From Halalkalibacter krulwichiae (GTDB lineage Bacteria > Bacillota > Bacilli > Bacillales > Bacillaceae_D), in the NCBI RefSeq assembly GCF_002109385.1, contig NZ_CP020814.1, positions 3,805,501 to 3,869,500 of the forward strand: 64,000 bases of DNA, in the 5' to 3' direction. Below are positions 58,792-64,000 of this stretch, in pieces. How positions within the stretch are numbered: position 1 is the first letter of the stretch; the number at the start of each line of letters is the position of its first letter. The translations under genes and the position numbers were made by a program. The notes below the pieces were generated by a model. The model saw only the letters and a program-made list of their open reading frames with translations, was not told the DNA's origin and searched no databases.

Positions 58792-60426
58792 TTATTCAGT
58801 TACATACCATTCGTTCAGACGGTACATGTTTTCACGTGGGTGATGAGTGAAGCCTTCTATACGGTTAGCAAGTAACATGTGTTGCTCTGGGTAGAAAAGA
58901 TACGTATATGGTTGCTCTTCAGCAAGAATCTCATAGATTTCACCGATGACAGCAGCACGCTCATCTTGATCGATGATTTGCTTGTTACCTCCCGCAAGTT
59001 CATCGACACGATCGTTTACATAAGAAATGTTGTTTAAGCCATTTTCAATTTCACGAGAATGCCAGATTGCTGTTGGATCTGGATCTAATGCAAGCGCCCA
59101 AGCAAGGACAACTGCATCAAAGTCATAGTTTGGAGGGTTGATGCGATCTAAGAATGCGCCCCACTCCATTTGACGAGCTTCTACTTCAATGCCAATTTCC
59201 CCCAGCATTTGTTGCACAATAACACCGATATCACGACGAACAACGTTTCCATCATTCGAAAGGATTTCAAACGAGAATTTCTCGCCGTCTTTTTCTAAGA
59301 TGCCATCCGCACCAGGCTCCCAGCCAGCTTCAGCTAATAACTCAAGAGCACCTTCAGGATCATAAGCAAATTCCGTCACACCATCTGGGTAAGCCCAGCT
59401 AAGTGGTGATGCAGGAGCATGTGCGACTTCCGCGCGTCCATCCATGATTGTCTCGACTAATAATTCACGGTCAATCGCCATCGTTAACGCTTGGCGAACA
59501 CGAACATCATCAAACGGTGCACGGTTGTTGTTCCAGCCAATGTAGTCATAACGTAGCGCTAAAACAGATGAAATACGAGCGTGATCATACGTTTCAGCTG
59601 TTTTGTATTCAGTTGCCGGAAGGATCATCCAGTCAATTTCCCCTGTTTCAAACGCTAATAGTTCAGCATTTGTATCAGCGAAAATACGGAATGTTACTTT
59701 ATCTAAATAAGGGCGGCCATCAAAGTAATCGTCAAACGCGCTTACTTCGATGTATTGACCATTTTCGTATGTTTCAAAAACGAATGGACCAGCACCAATT
59801 GGGTTGTCTAAGTTGTATTCCATATGCTCTTCTAAATCAGCAACCGGAACATCTTCTAAAATATGCTTCGGTAGGATTCCGTAACCAGAACGAGTCACAA
59901 AGCTAGCATCTACTTCATTTAAAATAAATGTAACTGTGTATGGATCAATAACTTCTACGCTTTCAAGCTCCGTGAAGTCACCAGCACGTGGGCCTGTGTA
60001 ATCTTCATGTAAGAAGATATCGTATGTGAACTTAACGTCTTCCGCTGTTAATGGTTCTCCGTCATGGAAAACAACATCTTCACGTAATGTATACGTATAC
60101 TCAAGACCATCTTCAGAAACTTCCGGTAGGTCTACAGCAATCATTGGTACTAATTCTAATTCTTCATTTGATTCAAGAAGGCTTGCATGAATTAATTTAA
60201 TAATGTCTGAAGAGGCAGTATCTTGAGAGTAAAGATCATTGAATGTTACAGGTTCTCCAGATGTTCCGAGTACAACACTTCCACCTTGCTGAGGTCCAGC
60301 TGCTTCATCAGTTCCATCATCAGCAGGTTCTTCGTCCGTTGATGCACCGTTTCCGCCACAGGCTGCAAGCACAAGCATGAAGGCTAGTGCTAATCCTAGA
60401 AGCGATAACCACTTTTTGTTTGCCAT
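58792..60426 (-). CDS. Oligopeptide-binding lipoprotein, OppA/DppA-like
   Basis: 544 residues. Signal peptide with lipobox LAAC and a SBP_bac_5 fold (EPVTFNDLYSQDTASSDIIK, FHDGEPLTAEDVKFTYDIFL, NRAPFDDVRVRQALTMAIDR). Lipid-anchored solute-binding protein; captures peptides for the importer. Confidence 0.95.
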   Translation of the reverse strand: MANKKWLSLLGLALAFMLVLAACGGNGASTDEEPADDGTDEAAGPQQGGSVVLGTSGEPVTFNDLYSQDTASSDIIKLIHASLLESNEELELVPMIAVDLPEVSEDGLEYTYTLREDVVFHDGEPLTAEDVKFTYDIFLHEDYTGPRAGDFTELESVEVIDPYTVTFILNEVDASFVTRSGYGILPKHILEDVPVADLEEHMEYNLDNPIGAGPFVFETYENGQYIEVSAFDDYFDGRPYLDKVTFRIFADTNAELLAFETGEIDWMILPATEYKTAETYDHARISSVLALRYDYIGWNNNRAPFDDVRVRQALTMAIDRELLVETIMDGRAEVAHAPASPLSWAYPDGVTEFAYDPEGALELLAEAGWEPGADGILEKDGEKFSFEILSNDGNVVRRDIGVIVQQMLGEIGIEVEARQMEWGAFLDRINPPNYDFDAVVLAWALALDPDPTAIWHSREIENGLNNISYVNDRVDELAGGNKQIIDQDERAAVIGEIYEILAEEQPYTYLFYPEQHMLLANRIEGFTHHPRENMYRLNEWYVTE

Positions 60427-60582
60427 CGTATTTCCCCCTTAGTAAATGTAAATTGACCTTCAAAACAACTGTATACATCGATCGCCCTACCTCTAGGCAA
60501 CACCCCCTTTCAAAGGTAATCCAAAAGACCTATGATATTTTCCGCAATAAAGAATATTCAAAAAATTAAAATTAAAAGCGGA

Positions 60583-61593
60583 CTATTTTATTCCTGGCTC
60601 ACCATTGTATAAGTGACATGCGACAAATCGATCCTTAAATACCTCTCGAAACTCCGGTACAACGACTTTACAATGGTCGATTGCCTTCGGACAGCGCGTA
60701 TGGAATACACAGCCACTCGGAGGATTAGACGGGTTAGGAATATCGCCTTTTAAAATAATTCTCTCCCGCTTTTTTTCTGATGGATGCGATCTCGGAACAG
60801 CAGATAATAACGCTTGTGAATAAGGATGAAGAGGGTCGGCATACAAATCCTTTTTGCTTGAGACCTCCATCATATTGCCAAGATACATTACACCAATTCG
60901 GTCGGATATATGTTTCACAACCCCTAAGTCATGAGCAATAAATAAGTAAGTTAATCTGAATTCTTGTTGCAAATCTTTCATTAAATTTAATACTTGTGAC
61001 TGAACAGACACATCAAGTGCAGATACCGGTTCATCACCTATAATCAACTTCGGATTCAGAGCGAGCGCTCGGGCAATCCCGATTCGTTGACGCTGTCCAC
61101 CAGAAAACTCATGAGGATAACGGTTCGCATACGAAGGATTTAAGCCGACTTTCTCCATTAGTTGTTCAATATACTCTTGACGTTCCAATCCCTTATAAAG
61201 GCCGTGTACACTAAGCGGTTCTTTCAAAATAGCGCCGACCGTTTTCCGTGGATTTAACGATGAATACGGATCTTGGAACACCATTTGAATATCACGACGG
61301 AATTTTAGCAACTCACTTTCTCTTAACGTAGAGATATCCGTGCCATCAAATATAATCTGACCATCGGTAGGCTCATATAAGCGCATAATCGTTCGGCCGG
61401 CTGATGATTTTCCACAACCTGATTCTCCAACAAGCCCGAACGTTTCTCCTTTTTTAATCGCAAACGAAATGCCATCAACCGCCTTAACGTTCCCGATCGT
61501 CCGCTGGAAAAAGCCCTTTTTGATTGGAAAATACTTTTTCAACCCTTTCACTTCAAGCAATACTTCATTTTTTTTATCCAATGTTACACTCAT
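60583..61593 (-). CDS. Oligopeptide ABC ATPase, OppF-like
   Basis: 336 residues from the ATG behind GAAGGGAG. Walker A GESGCGKSS, signature SGGQRQR, Walker B LIIGDEPVSALD and the C-terminal Cys cluster CVFHTRCPKAIDHC. Overlaps the end of the oppD remnant (ATGA). Confidence 0.95.
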   Translation of the reverse strand: MSVTLDKKNEVLLEVKGLKKYFPIKKGFFQRTIGNVKAVDGISFAIKKGETFGLVGESGCGKSSAGRTIMRLYEPTDGQIIFDGTDISTLRESELLKFRRDIQMVFQDPYSSLNPRKTVGAILKEPLSVHGLYKGLERQEYIEQLMEKVGLNPSYANRYPHEFSGGQRQRIGIARALALNPKLIIGDEPVSALDVSVQSQVLNLMKDLQQEFRLTYLFIAHDLGVVKHISDRIGVMYLGNMMEVSSKKDLYADPLHPYSQALLSAVPRSHPSEKKRERIILKGDIPNPSNPPSGCVFHTRCPKAIDHCKVVVPEFREVFKDRFVACHLYNGEPGIK

Positions 61594-62278
61594 CGCTCGT
61601 TTCTCCCTTCCTCGTGCAAGAAGCAACGTACTTTACGCCCTTGTTCTACTTCAATTAATTGTGGCTGTTCCTCCACGCAACGCTCAAACGCATGGGGCAA
61701 CGAGTGACAAAACGGCAGCCTTTCGGGAAATTATCAGGGGTTGGAACATTACCTGCAATGGATGCTAAGCGATCTTGTTCCACATCTAGCTTCGGAACGG
61801 ATTCCATTAACCCGGTTGTATATGGATGGAGCGGCTTATCAAAAAGCGGTACGATCTCCGCTTCCTCTACCACTTGCCCCGCATACATAACGACGACGCG
61901 ATCGGCTAATTCTGCAACGACACCAAGATCGTGTGTAATTAAAATAATGGAGGAGTTGAATGTTTCACTTAAGCCCCGCATCAAATCGAGAATTTGCGCT
62001 TGCACCGTTACATCTAGCGCTGTTGTTGGTTCATCGGCAATTAATAGCTTCGGATCACAGCTCATCGCCATAGCAATCATCACACGTTGTCGCATCCCAC
62101 CAGATAGGCGGTGCGGGTAATCACTTAGAATTTCTTCAATCCGTGAGAATCCAACTAGCTCAAGCATTTCCTTCGCCCGTGCATATGCTTCTCTTTTCGT
62201 AAGCTTCTTGTGGTAGATGAGCGTTTCCATTAACTGATCTCCAATTGTCAGCACAGGATTTAATGAAGGATGAGATTC
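61592..62278 (-). pseudogene. oppD-like ATPase, 5'-truncated and frameshifted
   Basis: Homology starts at ESHPSLNPVLTIGDQLMET and keeps the signature SGGMRQR and Walker B LLIADEPTTALD, but the N-terminal ~120 residues with Walker A are missing and a TAG lies directly upstream. A one-base loss in the CCCC of CRFVTRCP- at ~61703 shifts the frame; the other frame continues HAFERCVEEQPQLIE to a stop overlapping oppF. The operon cannot make a normal OppD. Confidence 0.88.
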
Positions 62279-62394
62279 CTAAAATCTTCTTATTTACTAA
62301 TCTACGTTTTTTCGATAAGATAAAATTGTTGAAGATTGTCTAAAGCTTCTCGTTTCAATGGAGCATTTATTTTGCTAAAAAAGTGGGGTTTGAT

Positions 62395-63465
62395 ATGGCT
62401 CAATCTAGAGTGAAAAGAAGGAAGAAAAAAGGAAAAAAAGGCGTATTGCGTTTTTTTATGTTAGTTGGATTTGTACTGTTTCTTGCGTTTGGCGCAGGAG
62501 CCGGTTACTTAATTTATAAAATTTCAAATGTAACAGCAAATACTCAGCTCGAACTCGAGCGTGGTGATAAATCAGAAAGACGAGATCAAGCAGTAAGTCC
62601 GAGCAAAGATAACATTTCAGTGCTTTTTCTTGGAGTGGACTCGCGTGACAGTGATTTAAGAGGTCGTACAGATGCGATGTTACTTGCAACATTTAATCGC
62701 ACTGATTCAAGTATTAAATTGTTGAGTATCCCACGAGATACCCTCGTCGATATTCCAGGTCGAGTAAATGCCGATAAGATCAATCACGCTCATGCATACG
62801 GCGGACTTGATTTAACAATTAGTACGGTTGAAGAATTTTTAGATATTCCGGTTGACTACTATGTCACATTGAACTTTACAGCATTTATGGAAATCATTGA
62901 TGCTTTTGGCGGAGTTGACGTAGAAGTTCCATTTACGTTCACAGAACAAAACAGTGAAGGGCGCCTTGATAAGATTACGATCAATGAAGGCTGGCAAACT
63001 CTTGATGGCGAGGAAGCATTGGCTTATGTCCGTATGAGAAAGAAAGATCCTCTCGGTGACATCGGTCGAGGGATGAGACAACAGCAAGTGATGCAGGCTC
63101 TCATCGAAAAAGCTTCATCGTTCTCATCGATTACTCGTTATGGCGATGTTCTTGAAAGCATTGAAGAATATTTAAATATGAACTTATCATTCGGAAATTT
63201 AGTCGCTCTGCATTCATATGCAGCTTCCCTTAATAACATTGAGCAAATTAACTTACAAGGAGATAACGCGACAATTAACGGTGTTTACTACTATCAAGTC
63301 AGAGATGAGTCTCGCGAAGAGATTTCGACTCTCTTGAAAAGACATTTAGAATTAATGCCACCAGCTCCTGAAACGGATTCGTATCAAACAGAGGGAGAGT
63401 TCCAATCTGAGTCTCCAACTGATTTCGAAACCGCTCCTGAAGGACAAACTACCGATCTACAATAA
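62395..63465 (+). CDS. LCP family protein (LytR-CpsA-Psr)
   Basis: 356 residues from the ATG behind GTGGGG. Basic cytosolic start, one membrane helix (~20-42), then the LCP domain: LFLGVDSRDSDLRGRTDAM, KLLSIPRDTLVDIPGR, KINHAHAYGG, AYVRMRKKDPLGDIGRGMRQ. Transfers wall teichoic acid to peptidoglycan. Located next to tagO as in Bacillus. Confidence 0.95.
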   Translation: MAQSRVKRRKKKGKKGVLRFFMLVGFVLFLAFGAGAGYLIYKISNVTANTQLELERGDKSERRDQAVSPSKDNISVLFLGVDSRDSDLRGRTDAMLLATFNRTDSSIKLLSIPRDTLVDIPGRVNADKINHAHAYGGLDLTISTVEEFLDIPVDYYVTLNFTAFMEIIDAFGGVDVEVPFTFTEQNSEGRLDKITINEGWQTLDGEEALAYVRMRKKDPLGDIGRGMRQQQVMQALIEKASSFSSITRYGDVLESIEEYLNMNLSFGNLVALHSYAASLNNIEQINLQGDNATINGVYYYQVRDESREEISTLLKRHLELMPPAPETDSYQTEGEFQSESPTDFETAPEGQTTDLQ

Positions 63466-63469
63466 TAGA

Positions 63470-63497
63470 AAGGACGATCATTATTGGTCGTCCTTTT
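63470..63497. terminator. Terminator between LCP gene and tagO
   Basis: AAGGACGA and TCGTCCTT stem followed by TTT; convergent genes share it. Confidence 0.85.
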
Positions 63498-63499
63498 TG

Positions 63500-64000
63500 T
63501 TATTCCTTCTTATCGATCATTCCAAACCTCTTCACGGCATCGATAATCGGTCGCCGGCTTTTGCCAAACAGTCCGATAAATTCCGCGTACAATTGGATAA
63601 CCATTAACAAAACAACAAGCAAGATTAACGACGCCCATAATGTAGCATTTGTAAAAATAATAGCGAGCGCCCCAAAGAATATACTAAAGCCATACACAAT
63701 TAGCACCGTTTCTCGGTGACTATACCCCATCGCCAACAAACAATGATGAAGATGTCCTTTATCCGGGCTCATAATCCCTTGTTTGTTCAAGATTCTCCGC
63801 ACCATGGCAAAGACCGTATCTGATATCGGCACAGCTAAGATAATAATCGGAACAACCAAACTGACAAACGTTACACTTTTAAATAAACCTAGAATGGAAA
63901 TGATCGCAATGGAGTAGCCTAGAAAAAGCGAGCCTGCGTCCCCCATGAAAATTTTCGCTGGATGAAAATTAAAAAATAAAAAACCGAGTGTGCTTCCAAT
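63500..64000 (-). CDS. tagO: TagO, UDP-GlcNAc:undecaprenyl-P GlcNAc-1-P transferase (C-terminal part)
   Basis: Partial; N terminus outside the window. Contains [20 protein letters not shown] (MraY/WecA catalytic Asp motif), [20 protein letters not shown] and [10 protein letters not shown], followed by membrane helices. Starts wall teichoic acid synthesis. Neighbour of the LCP gene. Confidence 0.95.
   Translation of the reverse strand: MGSTLGFLFFNFHPAKIFMGDAGSLFLGYSIAIISILGLFKSVTFVSLVVPIIILAVPISDTVFAMVRRILNKQGIMSPDKGHLHHCLLAMGYSHRETVLIVYGFSIFFGALAIIFTNATLWASLILLVVLLMVIQLYAEFIGLFGKSRRPIIDAVKRFGMIDKKE

Noticed and set aside
59448..59906. 152-codon plus-strand ORF inside the OppA-like gene
   Set aside because: Antisense shadow of a well-supported gene.

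Overview
The window is a chromosome segment of a low-GC Gram-positive Bacillaceae bacterium. The host genes at 48-51 kb and 62-64 kb (degV, degU, degS, a yvyE homologue, an LCP-family gene and tagO) keep the Bacillus subtilis degSU/comF neighbourhood order. Host promoters, Shine-Dalgarno sites and lipoprotein signals are also Bacillus-like; the species cannot be fixed from sequence alone.

Positions 1 to about 47.62 kb are one temperate siphovirus prophage whose left end lies outside the window. Its large serine integrase (46235-47590) has inserted it into the late-competence helicase gene comFA. The split falls inside the Walker A motif, leaving a chimeric 5' fragment at 47568-48041. Reading the phage from the right: integrase and ImmA/IrrE peptidase; CI-like repressor and divergent Cro-like gene with CGCG operators and a consensus early promoter; a leftward early operon (Rha antirepressor, a Spo0A-C-like DNA-binding protein, Rad50-like ATPase, Bet annealase, HNH-AP2 nuclease, MBL hydrolase, replisome organizer, DnaB helicase, RuvC-like resolvase, MazG-like protein, SSB, ArpU); a terminator and tRNA-Arg(UCU); a 445-bp gap with 21-bp-spaced repeats; then the late operon (HNH, P27/large terminase, portal, HK97 protease and capsid, connectors, tail, tape measure, Dit). 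The Tal protein, DUF1617-like protein, holins and amidase end the module at 2-8 kb.

The standout is a diversity-generating retroelement between Dit and Tal: a target gene with C-type-lectin-like C terminus (12481-13986), a 108-bp variable repeat at its 3' end, a perfect hairpin just downstream, a 108-bp template repeat (12289-12396), and a DGR-type reverse transcriptase (11075-12157). Of 25 template adenines 17 are changed in the variable repeat, while only one of 83 other positions differs. Next to it lies a small island (tyrosine recombinase, divergent HTH gene with three operators, membrane-anchored GAF protein, 55-aa gene) that interrupts the late operon with opposing transcription and terminators.

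Other accessory signals: two diverged copies of a two-gene module (soluble ~200-aa protein plus coiled-coil/transmembrane protein with an internal start) on the plus strand at opposite ends of the visible prophage (0.76-1.98 and 44.7-45.7 kb); several indel-broken genes; and, in host DNA, a LysM protein with six 168-bp tandem repeats, a ~500-bp pyrimidine-rich repeat block, and an opp-type transporter operon whose oppD is truncated and frameshifted.
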